DNA of 64,000 bases from Mesobacillus subterraneus (lineage in GTDB: Bacteria > Bacillota > Bacilli > Bacillales > Cytobacillaceae): contig NZ_JAMBOF010000010.1 of NCBI RefSeq assembly GCF_023715485.1, positions 81,814-145,813 of the forward strand, read 5' to 3'. The number at the start of each line of letters is the position of its first letter. Position 1 is the first letter of the stretch. Shown here piece after piece: positions 49,922 through 59,036 of the stretch. The position numbers and the translations under genes are program-made. The notes below the pieces were generated by a model. It searched no databases, had not been told where the DNA came from, and saw only the letters and a list, made by a program, of their open reading frames with translations.

Positions 49922-52153
49922 TTAGCTATGGCAGCTTTCACATTCCTCTATTTCGCTGCCGGAAGTGGAGCGGATATAATAAGTCGTCTTCAGCCCGGAT
50001 TTCCAGGCATCCATATGAAGTTCGAGAAGAGCCTTTGCTTTGATATCATTTCTTACGTAAATGTTAAAGGATATTGATTGATCAACATGCCGCTGCCGCT
50101 TTGCATTTTGCCTTATGCTCCAATGCTGATCGATGTTATAGGCAGATTTATAATACCAGGTTGTTTTTGGCGAGAGATCCGGGGCAGTGACCGGGATTTT
50201 ATAATCCTTCTTCTCTTCTGAGTACTCGACTCTGAATACTGGATCTATGCTAGCTGTTGAACCTGCAAGAATCGAAGTTGAAGAGTTTGGCGCCACAGCC
50301 ATTAAATAGCCATTCCGGATTCCCATTTGTTTTACCTTTTTCATTAATTCCTGCCAACTTGGCGAAGTGTAATCTCTCTTGGTAAAATAGGCGCCAGTAT
50401 ACCAGTCTGAACCTTCAAAATATGAATAGCTGCCCTTTTCATTGGCTAATTCTTGACTAGCCTTGATCGTTAAGTAAGCAATTTCCTCATACAAAGAATC
50501 ACAGTAGGATACAGCCTCGTCACTTTCCCATTTGATTCCCTTTAAAGCTAAAAGATGGTGCCATCCAAACGTTCCAAGCCCTATTCCCCGGTAATTTTTA
50601 TTGGTTATTTGAGCCTGCAGGACAGGAATCTCGTTTATATCTATGACATTATCGAGCATCCTTACTTGAATATTGATCAATCTTTCCAAAACATCATCCA
50701 TCACGCTTTTCGCCAGGGAAACGGAGGATAAATTACATACGACAAAATCCCCTGGTTTCTTATAAATAATGATTTTGCCATCTTTTACTGTCTCCTCTTC
50801 AAGAACTGTTGGACTCATGTTTTGCGTAATTTCTGTACAAAGATTACTGCAATAAACCATCCCTTTATGGTGATTAGCATTCTGGCGATTAACCGTATCC
50901 CTATAAAACATGTAAGGAGTACCCGTCTCAAGCTGCGAAACCATAATGGATTTGAAGATTTCAATGGCGGGAACCACTTCATGTGATAAGTCTGGATGGT
51001 TCACGCACGCCCAATACTTTTCACGGAATGATCCCGCTCCACGTACTTCATCGAAATAGTCCTCAAGAGAAAAACCCATTACCCGCCTTACTTCGTGGGG
51101 ATCAAACAGATACCAGTCTCCTCGTTTCTCAACTTGTTCCATAAATAAATCCGGAATGCATATACCTGTAAATAAATCATGCGTTCTTTGCCTTTCATCG
51201 CCATTATTAAGCTTCGCATCAAGGAACGGAAAGATATCCTTATGCCAGACATCAAGGTAGACGGCGATGGCTCCTTGCCGCTGGCCTAATTGATCGACTG
51301 AGACGGCTGTATTATTCAGCTGTTTCATCCAGGGAATGACTCCTGAACTTATCCCTTTGAATCCTTTAATATCACTACCGCGGCTTCTGATTTTCCCGAG
51401 GTAGATGCCAATGCCGCCGCCATTTTTGCTTAATGTTGATACGTCGGTGTTGGAGTCATAAATGCTCCTTAAATCATCCTCAACTGTATCGATGAAGCAG
51501 CTCGACAATTGTCCATAGCTTTTCCCTGCATTTGAGAGAGTTGGCGTCGCCACTGTCATATATAGATTCGAGAGAGCCCAATAGGCTTCTTTTATTAGCT
51601 CCATTCGTTTCTCTGTCTGCTCATTTGCCAGCAATGTCATGGCAATGATCATGAACCTCTCTTGTGGCAGCTCCAGAAATTCACCTTGATGGGACCTGGC
51701 TAAATACCTTTCTGCCATTGTCAAAAGGCCTATGTATGTAAACAACCGATCTTTTTCAGGGTCGATCACTGTTTCAAGAAAGTCGATTTCATCCTTTGAG
51801 TAGGATTTTAGCAGCTTACTTTCATAGATTCCCATTTGGACCAGTGTGTTAATCAATTCGTAAAAAGAACCATAACCTTTAGCTTCATTCGTTTTTCTCG
51901 AGTCTGAACTAAGTCGATAAAGCCTTTTCAAGTACAATTTAGCAGCAACGTATGTCCACCCTGGTTCTAGACTGCTGATTCTTTCTACACCTGTTAAAAT
52001 CAGCAAATTCTCAAGCTGAACGATTGACATATCCTTGTATTCCAATATTTTAAAAACCTTTTCTTTAAAGTCTGTAAAATCAATTTCCGGATGCTGTTGT
52101 TCGATATCTTTTATAAATACAGTGGCATTTTCTCTTTTCGTTTTCATTAACAT
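49922..52153 (-). CDS. Class I ribonucleotide reductase large subunit
   Basis: Catalytic subunit of 743 residues that reduces ribonucleotides to deoxyribonucleotides. Active-site cysteines: LSSCFIDTVEDD, the thiyl Cys in YCSNLCTEI (N-x-C-x-E), and VVCNLSSVSLAK; the C-terminal redox pair is ECESCHS. The N-terminal 90 residues form a short helical region that might be a reduced ATP-cone. Conserved APNSSTSILAGSTASIDP is the PxxTS substrate loop. Second gene of the operon; transcription passes two NrdR boxes and a cobalamin riboswitch, so this is probably the backup enzyme used when B12 is scarce. Confidence 0.93.
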   Translation of the reverse strand: MLMKTKRENATVFIKDIEQQHPEIDFTDFKEKVFKILEYKDMSIVQLENLLILTGVERISSLEPGWTYVAAKLYLKRLYRLSSDSRKTNEAKGYGSFYELINTLVQMGIYESKLLKSYSKDEIDFLETVIDPEKDRLFTYIGLLTMAERYLARSHQGEFLELPQERFMIIAMTLLANEQTEKRMELIKEAYWALSNLYMTVATPTLSNAGKSYGQLSSCFIDTVEDDLRSIYDSNTDVSTLSKNGGGIGIYLGKIRSRGSDIKGFKGISSGVIPWMKQLNNTAVSVDQLGQRQGAIAVYLDVWHKDIFPFLDAKLNNGDERQRTHDLFTGICIPDLFMEQVEKRGDWYLFDPHEVRRVMGFSLEDYFDEVRGAGSFREKYWACVNHPDLSHEVVPAIEIFKSIMVSQLETGTPYMFYRDTVNRQNANHHKGMVYCSNLCTEITQNMSPTVLEEETVKDGKIIIYKKPGDFVVCNLSSVSLAKSVMDDVLERLINIQVRMLDNVIDINEIPVLQAQITNKNYRGIGLGTFGWHHLLALKGIKWESDEAVSYCDSLYEEIAYLTIKASQELANEKGSYSYFEGSDWYTGAYFTKRDYTSPSWQELMKKVKQMGIRNGYLMAVAPNSSTSILAGSTASIDPVFRVEYSEEKKDYKIPVTAPDLSPKTTWYYKSAYNIDQHWSIRQNAKRQRHVDQSISFNIYVRNDIKAKALLELHMDAWKSGLKTTYYIRSTSGSEIEECESCHS

Positions 52154-52170
52154 TGTTTTACCTCCTAGTT

Positions 52171-52635
52171 TTAATTCCTGATATCCAATCGTCGCTGCTT
52201 TCTTTCCTCCGCTGTTTTAAAAAGATCCCTCTCCTCTTCCGTCTGTGGAATAACACCAGGAACAGGTACTGGGACGCCGTTTGAATCCTTGGCAACCATC
52301 GTAAGGATTGAGGTTGTCGTTAACGTCCTTTTGGCTGTCTCAAGGTTTTCACTTTCCACTTTCACAAATACCTCCATGGAAGTCCTGCCCGTCGAGATGA
52401 CAAATGCCTCGAGCGTTAGAATATCTCCAACCACTGCGGACGATAAGAAATTAACTCGATCAATCGATGCCGTAACAACCACCTTCCTGCTATGCTTCAT
52501 TGCAGCTATTGCCGCAATTTCATCCACATAGGCTAAGACCGTTCCGCCAAAAATCGTTCCCATATGGTTCGTGTCTGGCGGTAACACTAAATGAGTTTGA
52601 ATCGTTCTAGACACATCCGATGATATTGACTCCAT
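52171..52635 (-). CDS. Acyl-CoA thioesterase (hotdog fold)
   Basis: Hotdog thioesterase of 154 residues, YkhA/BFIT-like: THLVLPPDTNHMGTIFGGTV with the catalytic N-H-x-G-x-x-F-G-G helix start, YVDEIAAIAAMKHS, and VNFLSSAVVGDILTLEAFVI. Such enzymes hydrolyse fatty acyl-CoA. It is the first gene after the cobalamin riboswitch terminator, 18 bases before the RNR large subunit, so it shares B12 control; the metabolic reason is not obvious. GGAG 8 bases before the ATG. Confidence 0.88.
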   Translation of the reverse strand: MESISSDVSRTIQTHLVLPPDTNHMGTIFGGTVLAYVDEIAAIAAMKHSRKVVVTASIDRVNFLSSAVVGDILTLEAFVISTGRTSMEVFVKVESENLETAKRTLTTTSILTMVAKDSNGVPVPVPGVIPQTEEERDLFKTAEERKQRRLDIRN

Positions 52636-52676
52636 AGTTCATGCTCCTTTTCAATTGAAGCTTCTTCGGGACAAAT

Positions 52677-52704
52677 AAAAAAACCCATCTCGAAGGATGG
52701 GTTT
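52677..52704 (-). terminator. Cobalamin riboswitch terminator
   Basis: AAACCCATC / GATGGGTTT with TCGAAG-type loop and TTTTTTTATT on the minus strand, between the riboswitch and the thioesterase gene. Confidence 0.85.
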
Positions 52705-52797
52705 CATAAACGCTGATCGACTAATAGACTAATAAATATAGAGAGTCCACTCAATGATCCTCGTTTTACCCTCCCAATTCCCGAAGAAGATAATACG

Positions 52798-52970
52798 TAT
52801 AAACATGGCAGGTCTCCTGACTTGTGCTTCACCCTACTTTAAGTCCTTCCCATCTATTTGTTAGACAGTGGTCAATACTTATTTCGTCAGCACTTACAGT
52901 TGCGGGAACAGTTCTGGACTTTAACCAGATTCCCTATTAAGCCTTTTTCAGGCACCATATTTACCGGTAT
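52798..52970 (-). promoter_or_regulatory. Cobalamin (B12) riboswitch
   Basis: Minus-strand RNA with the B12-element order: GGTGCCTGAAAAAGGCTTAA, TAGGGAATCTGGTTAAAGTC, CAGAACTGTTCCCGCAACTG, GACCACTG, and the B12-box AGTCAGGAGACCTGCC. Followed about 95 bases later by a terminator. B12 would reduce transcription of the thioesterase-RNR operon. Confidence 0.93.
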
Positions 52971-52986
52971 ATTCAATATGTAGTTA
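52971..52986. promoter_or_regulatory. NrdR box, proximal
   Basis: attcaatatgtagtta matches about 12 of 16 positions of the NrdR consensus ACACwATATnTwGTGT and begins exactly 31 bp from the better distal box, the canonical spacing. Confidence 0.55.
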
Positions 52987-53001
52987 ATCTTTCAAAAACA
53001 A

Positions 53002-53017
53002 ACACAATATATCGTGT
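53002..53017. promoter_or_regulatory. NrdR box, distal
   Basis: acacaatatatcgtgt, an almost perfect match to the NrdR consensus ACACwATATnTwGTGT, upstream of the cobalamin riboswitch. NrdR represses RNR genes when dATP is high. Confidence 0.8.
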
Positions 53018-53324
53018 TATATTACTAGATAATAAATGACCGCGGCTACAAATTCAACCATTTTTTTCTTCATCATGAAAAATTCCCTTTAACCTCTGTT
53101 GTAAGAATACGTATCCAATAATTTAAGCTTCATTCTTCAGTACGAAACAAGTAGCTCGATTCGATCATATTTCCTTTATGATTTAGCACAGGCTAAACAA
53201 ACTATTTTTTACTTTTTCAAAATTATATTTTGTACAAATTCTGAATCTATGTGATAGACTAAATTTTAACAATTATCTATAACTAGACTATAAAACAAAA
53301 GTAGAGAATCAGGGGGGAATCGAA

Positions 53325-54176
53325 GTGTACAATAGTGGCCTTGTACTTGAAGGTGGAGGCATGAGGGGTGTCTATACCGCGGGCGTTTTGGAATATTTTT
53401 TGGAGAAGCAATTGTTTTTCCCCTATATCATTGGTGTATCTGCTGGAGCTTGTAATGGTGCCTCCTATGTCTCTAGACAAACAGGACGCAATCGCCAGGT
53501 GACAATCGACTATGTAAAGCATCGCGATTATATTTCTTATCGCAATCTCTTTCTAAAAAAAGAATTGTTCGGTATGGATTTTATATTTAACAAGATTCCA
53601 ACTGAGCTCGTTCCTTTCGACTTCGAAACCTTCAACAGTGCCGCGGAAAAATTTCTCGTCGGTACGACGGATTGTATTACTGGAGAACCTATCTATTTTG
53701 AAAAGAACGATATCACTCAGGATATTCTCAAGATTATCAGGGCTTCAAGCACCCTTCCATTCATGGCCCCAGCCATCGAACACCAGGGAAAGATCCTGAT
53801 GGATGGCGGAATTGCCGATCCAATTCCAATCAAAAAAGCTCAAGTTGATGGGGTTCAAAAGAACGTGGTTATTTTAACAAAGCCAAAGGGATACAGAAAG
53901 AAGAAATCATCCTTTACCTGGCTTCCCCATTACGTTTATAAAGAATTCAAAGGATTAAACAGAGCGCTCGAAACTCGCTATCAACTGTATAATGAAACAC
54001 TTGATTACATAGAGGAACTTGAATCAAAGAACAAGGTGTATGTCATTAGGCCTTCCAGAAACCTTAAAGTAGGCCGGGTAGAGCGAAATCCAGAAAAACT
54101 GACGCAGTTGTATGAGGTTGGATATGCAGATGCAAAGAAAGATTTCGAACGTCTTGTTGATTGGGTGAGCTGCTAA
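53325..54176 (+). CDS. Patatin-like phospholipase
   Basis: Serine-Asp dyad lipid acyl hydrolase of 283 residues. LVLEGGGMRGVYTAGVLEYF is the oxyanion-hole block (GGGxRG), IIGVSAGACNGASYVS the nucleophile elbow (G-x-S-x-G with Ser at about 43), and ILMDGGIADPIPIKKA the catalytic D-G-G. Soluble, no signal peptide; family relatives in Bacillus include YqhO. GTG start with AGGGGGGAATCGAA upstream. Monocistronic with terminator. Confidence 0.88.
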   Translation: MYNSGLVLEGGGMRGVYTAGVLEYFLEKQLFFPYIIGVSAGACNGASYVSRQTGRNRQVTIDYVKHRDYISYRNLFLKKELFGMDFIFNKIPTELVPFDFETFNSAAEKFLVGTTDCITGEPIYFEKNDITQDILKIIRASSTLPFMAPAIEHQGKILMDGGIADPIPIKKAQVDGVQKNVVILTKPKGYRKKKSSFTWLPHYVYKEFKGLNRALETRYQLYNETLDYIEELESKNKVYVIRPSRNLKVGRVERNPEKLTQLYEVGYADAKKDFERLVDWVSC

Positions 54177-54185
54177 TTCATTGCA

Positions 54186-54218
54186 AAAACCCCTTTCCTA
54201 AGGCTGGAAAGGGGTTTT
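54186..54218. terminator. Convergent terminator (patatin / PAP2)
   Basis: AAAACCCCTTTCC / GGAAAGGGGTTTT, 13 bp perfect with a 7-base loop, between two convergent genes and usable by both. Confidence 0.88.
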
Positions 54219-54231
54219 GTATCCGACTAGT

Positions 54232-54945
54232 TTACAAGAATTGCGCTAAAAATTTCCGGACCGCTTTAATCGGCCTAACAGAGTTTGCGTGCTGCCATGT
54301 CACCCATTCCATTGCCAGGATCGACAGAATCAGCCAAATGGCTCCCGCTAAATGGCCTGCGATGACATCGCTGGGATAATGGGCACCGAGATAAATGCGG
54401 GTTATTCCAATCCATAGGACCAATATGCCAGCAGCTGCTGACACCATCCATTTAATCGTTTTCCTTCTTTCCGAACGCACGATAAAATAGGTTACGAAAC
54501 CATAAAAAATCAGCGAACCCATCGAATGTCCACTTGGAAAGCTATAGCCTACGGCATCATATTCAGGATTGATAGAAGGTCGTCCTCTTTCATAATAAAA
54601 TTTTAGGATCTTAGTCAGAAGTCCGCCTCCGCCGATTCCAATAATGAAAAACAAAATCCCCCACCTATCTCTTTTTTTAACCCAAAGCAAGATAATCGTG
54701 ACGGTCGATAACAATGATAAAAACCAGACCGAGCCGAGTTCCGTCACGAAGGCCATTACCTGGTCAAGCGTACCGGTTTCAATGTACTTAAAGAAACTGA
54801 TAATCGCATTATCGAAGCCCTTGACCTCTTCTTCCAGCACTTCCTCTGCTACTTCTGTGAATAAGTATATAAATAAAATAGATAGTCCAATACCTGCGGC
54901 CACGAGCAGAACCGGAAAACCGACTTTTCTCATTTTCTTTTCCAT
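54232..54945 (-). CDS. PAP2-family membrane phosphatase
   Basis: Integral membrane lipid phosphatase of 237 residues, six helices. The three phosphatase motifs are clear: KFYYERGRP (KxxxxxxRP), YSFPSGHSMG (PSGH) and TRIYLGAHYPSDV (SRxxxxxHxxxD, with T for S). Such enzymes act on undecaprenyl pyrophosphate, phosphatidic acid or phosphatidylglycerol phosphate. The ATG at 54945 is my choice; a TTG at 54957 is in frame. Strong shared terminator follows. Confidence 0.87.
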   Translation of the reverse strand: MEKKMRKVGFPVLLVAAGIGLSILFIYLFTEVAEEVLEEEVKGFDNAIISFFKYIETGTLDQVMAFVTELGSVWFLSLLSTVTIILLWVKKRDRWGILFFIIGIGGGGLLTKILKFYYERGRPSINPEYDAVGYSFPSGHSMGSLIFYGFVTYFIVRSERRKTIKWMVSAAAGILVLWIGITRIYLGAHYPSDVIAGHLAGAIWLILSILAMEWVTWQHANSVRPIKAVRKFLAQFL

Positions 54946-55239
54946 GCTACGTTCCAAATTTAATCACCCATTCCAAAAAAAATTCCTCACCTCTCTTTTA
55001 TCCTCGATTTTTGATTTAAAACCCATGGAAGCATGGGGACGGTTCTTGTGCTCCCGAATAACCACTCAAAACCTCCAATTCCCTGTCGCAACAATAAAAA
55101 AGCTTCCTAGTCATTTCCCTCTTAAGTTTCATCAGTAAGATAAAAATTAGCCCTGTTGTAACTGAAATTCAGGATTACTCTCCATAACACATAAATTTTT
55201 TCTAAGCATTGTTATAGTAGAAAAAACCGTAGGTACTTT
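54946..55239. other. Intergenic region with REP-like palindrome
   Basis: About 290 bases; apart from the REP-like palindrome at 55030 nothing coding is seen. Confidence 0.4.
55030..55052. repeat. REP-like palindrome (GGGGACGGTTCT family), second copy
   Basis: 23-bp imperfect palindrome AGCATGGGGACGGTTCTTGT plus GCT; 21 of 23 bases equal to the reverse complement of 25658-25680. Resembles REP sequences mobilised by RAYT transposases in Bacillus; no RAYT gene in this window. Confidence 0.6.
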
Positions 55240-55377
55240 ATGGAAAGCTATTCATCTCAAAGTATTATTGTCCTAGGTACGGGACTGCTCGTGATAGGTG
55301 CACTGTTGGTTTTTATTGGCGAGTATCGGAAACTGATTGAATTGGATGAGACCGGTCTTATACTTTCGTTTTTTTAA
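55240..55377 (+). CDS. Possible 45-residue membrane protein (or truncated gene)
   Basis: ATG with a modest AGG site, 45 codons: MESYSSQS, then one hydrophobic helix (IIVLGTGLLVIGALLVFIG), EYRKLIELDETGL and a stop directly after a run of seven T. The composition is protein-like. The stop right at a homopolymer raises the chance that a longer gene was frameshifted here. No family recognised. Confidence 0.4.
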   Translation: MESYSSQSIIVLGTGLLVIGALLVFIGEYRKLIELDETGLILSFF

Positions 55378-55406
55378 TTAAAATCTTCTGTGCTGAATTA
55401 CAATAA

Positions 55407-55448
55407 AGAAGCAAAGGGTACGTCCCTTTGCTTACGTCCCTTTGCTTC
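55407..55448 (-). terminator. Gre-factor gene terminator region
   Basis: AAGCAAAGGG pairs with either of two CCCTTTGCTT copies 14 bases apart; minus-strand exit TTCTTTATTG. Confidence 0.6.
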
Positions 55449-55452
55449 ATTT

Positions 55453-55953
55453 TTATAAAATCTCTACTTCATCCCATCCACTATACATCTTTAAAACTTT
55501 GCATTTCACTTTTCCCGAAGGAACTGACATAATAGTTTCCTCGCCCATTTTCAAACCAATCAACTTCATAGCTACTGGTGTATCATAGAAGATTTTATTT
55601 TCCTCTATATTCGATTCACCATATCCGACAATTTCATATACTTCTTCTTCCGTAAAATCTGGATATTCGAACGAGCACTTCACGATCGAGCCGATATCGA
55701 CTTTTTCCGTATTACGCTCATCAAACTTAATCAATTCAGCAGTCTTGTACGTATGTTGGATTTCGCGAATGCGTTCTTCTAATATCCGTTCATCTTGCTC
55801 TAATTTATGAAAATTAGGATTAGCTAATTTATCATCACCACAAGCATTAAATGCAATATTTTTATCAATACGAACTTGCTTTAAATCTTGTTCCAATTTA
55901 GTTATTTGTTGAAGTACCAATTGCTCTCCATTGGGTGTGATTTTAACTGACAT
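55453..55953 (-). CDS. GreA/GreB-type elongation factor family protein
   Basis: Protein of 166 residues with an N-terminal coiled-coil hairpin (LVLQQITKLEQDLKQVRIDK ... KLEQDERILEERIREIQ) and a C-terminal FKBP-like domain (VDIGSIVKCSFEYPDFTEEE, FYDTPVAMKLIGLKMGEE, VKCKVLKMYS). This is the Gre fold; the acidic coil-tip residues (D and E in NACGDDKLAN) that act in RNA cleavage are partly present. It is shorter and more divergent than housekeeping GreA, so likely a paralogue such as a Gre-like RNAP secondary-channel factor. Confidence 0.82.
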   Translation of the reverse strand: MSVKITPNGEQLVLQQITKLEQDLKQVRIDKNIAFNACGDDKLANPNFHKLEQDERILEERIREIQHTYKTAELIKFDERNTEKVDIGSIVKCSFEYPDFTEEEVYEIVGYGESNIEENKIFYDTPVAMKLIGLKMGEETIMSVPSGKVKCKVLKMYSGWDEVEIL

Positions 55954-56052
55954 TATATACTCCTTAAATGTTTTGATTCATTCTAGCAGTCATGAACAAA
56001 GAATGGTCTTAAGAAAAACCTTAACACAGCCATTTTATAAAAAATCTTCATC

Positions 56053-56877
56053 TTACTCAAACATAACTAAAAACTTGGTAGCCCAGGCTATATAATGCGC
56101 ACCTGGGATAAATAACAGCTGTGCAATCAACGTTCCAATCAGCCTTGATGAAATCATTAAAATCGATATTCCTTTTAACGTGGAGTAGTTCCCTCTTCCA
56201 TTCGCGACGTCATCTGCAAGGACCGAAATTTTCGGGTCAATAAACATGGATAAAAGAATCGTAGCCACACCGTTTATTAGACCAGATGCCATAATGGCCG
56301 ATCCATATCGTTCAGGCTCCAGCAATGATGCATAAAGAGCTGATAAAACTCCGATTGTATAAATAGCCGTTACAAACATATTGAAAATAAACAGCCGCTT
56401 CGGGACGTCCTTGAAATTAATATCTTTTATGTATGATAACCTGGGAAGGCGGAGATGCTTCATCCCTCTTCTGAAATATTCTCTAGACAAACCTATTTTT
56501 AGCACAGAAGCTATTGAACCACGTTCATTCGCCAAATGGACGATCGCTCTCGAAAATATCGCGACGAAGGTTGGCAATAATAATATCCCGATGATGGTTC
56601 CTACTGTTGAGGCACCTATTAACACCCTGTATTGATCCTCAACATATTGTAAAATATTTTCTTCAGGAGCAGTATCCACTATACTGCCGGTAAACGGCTG
56701 CTGCATCATATTCGCCATTCGCGAAAATATCACCATCATGCTGAATAAAGACAATCCGGAAGCAATCAATTTAACCCTCGATCCCGAAAGCCTGACCGCA
56801 TAGGCCAGTGTTTCAATACTGTGTATAATGATGATGAAAAGAGAAATGAATATGATTTTAGTAGTAATCAAATCCAC
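56053..56877 (-). CDS. amj: Lipid II flippase Amj (YdaH-like)
   Basis: Integral membrane protein of about 274 residues, six to seven helices. IHSIETLAYAVRLSGSRVKL, IIGILLLPTFVAIFSRAIVH and NGVATILLSMFIDPKISVLA match the Amj family, the alternative lipid II flippase that backs up MurJ in Bacillus peptidoglycan synthesis. Start ambiguous between GTGs at 56886 and 56877; I use 56877. In B. subtilis amj is envelope-stress (sigma-M) controlled, but the promoter visible here looks sigma-A-like (TATAAT-type -10). Confidence 0.85.
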   Translation of the reverse strand: MDLITTKIIFISLFIIIIHSIETLAYAVRLSGSRVKLIASGLSLFSMMVIFSRMANMMQQPFTGSIVDTAPEENILQYVEDQYRVLIGASTVGTIIGILLLPTFVAIFSRAIVHLANERGSIASVLKIGLSREYFRRGMKHLRLPRLSYIKDINFKDVPKRLFIFNMFVTAIYTIGVLSALYASLLEPERYGSAIMASGLINGVATILLSMFIDPKISVLADDVANGRGNYSTLKGISILMISSRLIGTLIAQLLFIPGAHYIAWATKFLVMFE

Positions 56878-56949
56878 ACGACACACTTCTTTCGATTTTC
56901 TATTTTTATCCTATTATAACAATTATGAAAAACTCTATATATAAAATAA

Positions 56950-56980
56950 CAAAAAAGCTGCCATGGTATGACAGCTTTTG
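56950..56980 (-). terminator. Terminator of FAD oxidoreductase operon
   Basis: AAAAGCTGTCAT / ATGGCAGCTTTT stem with TTTTTTG on the minus strand. Confidence 0.8.
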
Positions 56981-57004
56981 ACTATAATTTTTTATTCCTC
57001 AAAC

Positions 57005-57538
57005 TTACTTTACATCATCTAACTCTATACATGTTACTTGGGTCACCCAAGCTAACCCGAATCCGATCATGAATAAAACACCTCCAAAGGCAGAAATGAT
57101 GATTACAGGTGATAGAATTTTCACAAAGGAAAGCACTACCATTACCGAGCCGACTAGCAGATAATGATTAACTGCGTGCAATCGGTAGGCTTTCCGTTCA
57201 ATATGCCAAGCATGATAGTAACCTTGTAAAAAGCCGAGGATAACCTGAATCAGGAGCGCAATATAAGGAAGAAATTCAAAGGAATTACTTAGAATGCTTA
57301 CTAATACATACAAAGATCCCATTCCCATATAAATAAACGGGATGAACGAAGAGGTGTTTTTTTTACTTTGAAAGATACGGTATCCTAAGGCCGCGGTAAA
57401 AGAAAATGCGGCAAATAACCATGCGAATAAGGTAAATGTAATAGAAGCTTGTTTTAACCAGATGATGTAATATGGAAAAATCGCAACCTGGCCGACTGAA
57501 ACAACGAGTGGGATGTACCGTTCACTCTTATTTTTCAT
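57005..57538 (-). CDS. Multi-span membrane protein coupled to FAD oxidoreductase
   Basis: Membrane protein of 177 residues with about six hydrophobic segments and a conspicuous GYYHAWHIERKAYRLHAVNH loop with several His (possible haem or metal ligands). Overlaps the end of the FAD-oxidase gene by 11 bases, so the pair is translationally coupled. No family recognised. It could anchor the oxidoreductase or pass its electrons to the membrane; that is inference from the coupling. Confidence 0.65.
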   Translation of the reverse strand: MKNKSERYIPLVVSVGQVAIFPYYIIWLKQASITFTLFAWLFAAFSFTAALGYRIFQSKKNTSSFIPFIYMGMGSLYVLVSILSNSFEFLPYIALLIQVILGFLQGYYHAWHIERKAYRLHAVNHYLLVGSVMVVLSFVKILSPVIIISAFGGVLFMIGFGLAWVTQVTCIELDDVK

Positions 57539-59036
57539 GTGATGCTCCTTCTATAAAATAATAGTTGTAAAAGATATTTTGAAATAAACCATTTGGATCT
57601 CTCTTTAATTTTTCTTGATGGAACTTTCCCCATCCTGGATACGACCGCTGAAATTGTTCTTTCGATTGATAATGGTAGTATGGAAGGTAATAAGAGCCTC
57701 CATATTCCAGGGTTAAATCAGTCCATTTCTGAATAATGGCTTCAGCATTATCCATCTCATTTTCTTGTAATCCATGCTGAATTAATACGACAAGTCCGAA
57801 CATATCTTCTTTGGCATAGTTCAAACCTGTGTAGTTGTCTTTCGGTGCGTAGCGAACTGTAATGTTATGAATCTTAAAATCATCATCTTTATCATTGTCC
57901 GGGAGCATATTCTTTAAATCACTAATATATTCTTCATACTGATCGACTGGAATGAAAAACTCCTGCAGTACCTCAACGCGGCTAGGTTTCGTATATTCCA
58001 TAAATGCAGAATTACCACGCATTGCGTTATTCCTGGTAATTTTATCGCCGTCAATTGATTTGATCAGCAGCTTTTGATTCTCCCAAAAAAGGTCCTCCCA
58101 ACTCCCGCCTTTCCGGCCAAGATCTATTGCCATTTTACCAATCCGGGCACCGTGCTCTTCTTTGAGGGGTGTTTGATTATCCTGTGTTCCAGTTTTTTTG
58201 TAATCGATTATGTACATCTCGTCTAAAAAAGTACTTGGAGCAACACTTACTCTTGCATAATGCATGGCTGTGTCATCGTTTCTTAACAGGTTGGAAAAAT
58301 AAGATTCATAGTCTTTAATATTAAGTACACGAGTGTGAATGGTGTAAACTTCATTTTCCGTTAATTCCAGCGTGACATCTAAAATGACCCCAAATAATCC
58401 ATAACCACCCAACACATACTTCAGCCATTCCTCAGAGTCATTTCTCGTTACTGTCTTAATTTCTCCAGTCGGGGTCAGGATGGTCATTTCCTTCACTGTT
58501 CCCGCCATTGGCCCAAAACGGATATCCCGGCCATGAGCATTAACTGACAGTGACCCTCCTATAGTAAAAATCGACTGTGACTGTGTGACTTTTAACGCCA
58601 GCCCGTAAGGCTGAATGGCTGCTTGGACATCTCCCCATGTAGCTCCACTTTCTACTTTTACCGTTTTGTACTGTTCATCAATTTCCAATACTTTATTGAA
58701 TGTCTTCATATCCAAAACGACGCTATCTTTGTAATACGTATGACCACCTTGTGAATGCTGCAGACCAGCAACCGAGATATGATGACCATTTTTGTTTGCT
58801 TCCTTTACAATCCTTTGCAATTCTGTGCGGTCCCCTGCTTTAACTATGCCTTTAATCCGTTCAGGGAGCAGGCCGGTATAATCTGTTGTCAGATTGCTCT
58901 GTGAGAGACCATATTTTCTTTTCTCAATTGGGATGTTAAGTACTATCCACACACTAAACATGAAGACAATCAATCCGAGAAACCATGGATTTTTATGTAG
59001 CGCATGTTTCTGGAGCTTTATAGGTAATAACTTCAC
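57528..59036 (-). CDS. Membrane-anchored FAD-binding oxidoreductase (FAD_binding_4)
   Basis: Flavoprotein of 502 residues with one N-terminal membrane helix (NPWFLGLIVFMFSVWIVLNI). The p-cresol methylhydroxylase/GlcD FAD domain spans about 65-240: HHISVAGLQHSQGGHTYYKD (His for possible covalent FAD in the QHSQGGH loop), GATWGDVQAAIQPYGLALKV, TIGGSLSVNAHGRD and LGGYGLFGVILDVTLEL. It resembles alditol/aldonolactone oxidases; substrate unknown. GTG with AAGGAGG upstream. First gene of a two-gene operon. Confidence 0.85.
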   Translation of the reverse strand: MKLLPIKLQKHALHKNPWFLGLIVFMFSVWIVLNIPIEKRKYGLSQSNLTTDYTGLLPERIKGIVKAGDRTELQRIVKEANKNGHHISVAGLQHSQGGHTYYKDSVVLDMKTFNKVLEIDEQYKTVKVESGATWGDVQAAIQPYGLALKVTQSQSIFTIGGSLSVNAHGRDIRFGPMAGTVKEMTILTPTGEIKTVTRNDSEEWLKYVLGGYGLFGVILDVTLELTENEVYTIHTRVLNIKDYESYFSNLLRNDDTAMHYARVSVAPSTFLDEMYIIDYKKTGTQDNQTPLKEEHGARIGKMAIDLGRKGGSWEDLFWENQKLLIKSIDGDKITRNNAMRGNSAFMEYTKPSRVEVLQEFFIPVDQYEEYISDLKNMLPDNDKDDDFKIHNITVRYAPKDNYTGLNYAKEDMFGLVVLIQHGLQENEMDNAEAIIQKWTDLTLEYGGSYYLPYYHYQSKEQFQRSYPGWGKFHQEKLKRDPNGLFQNIFYNYYFIEGASHEK

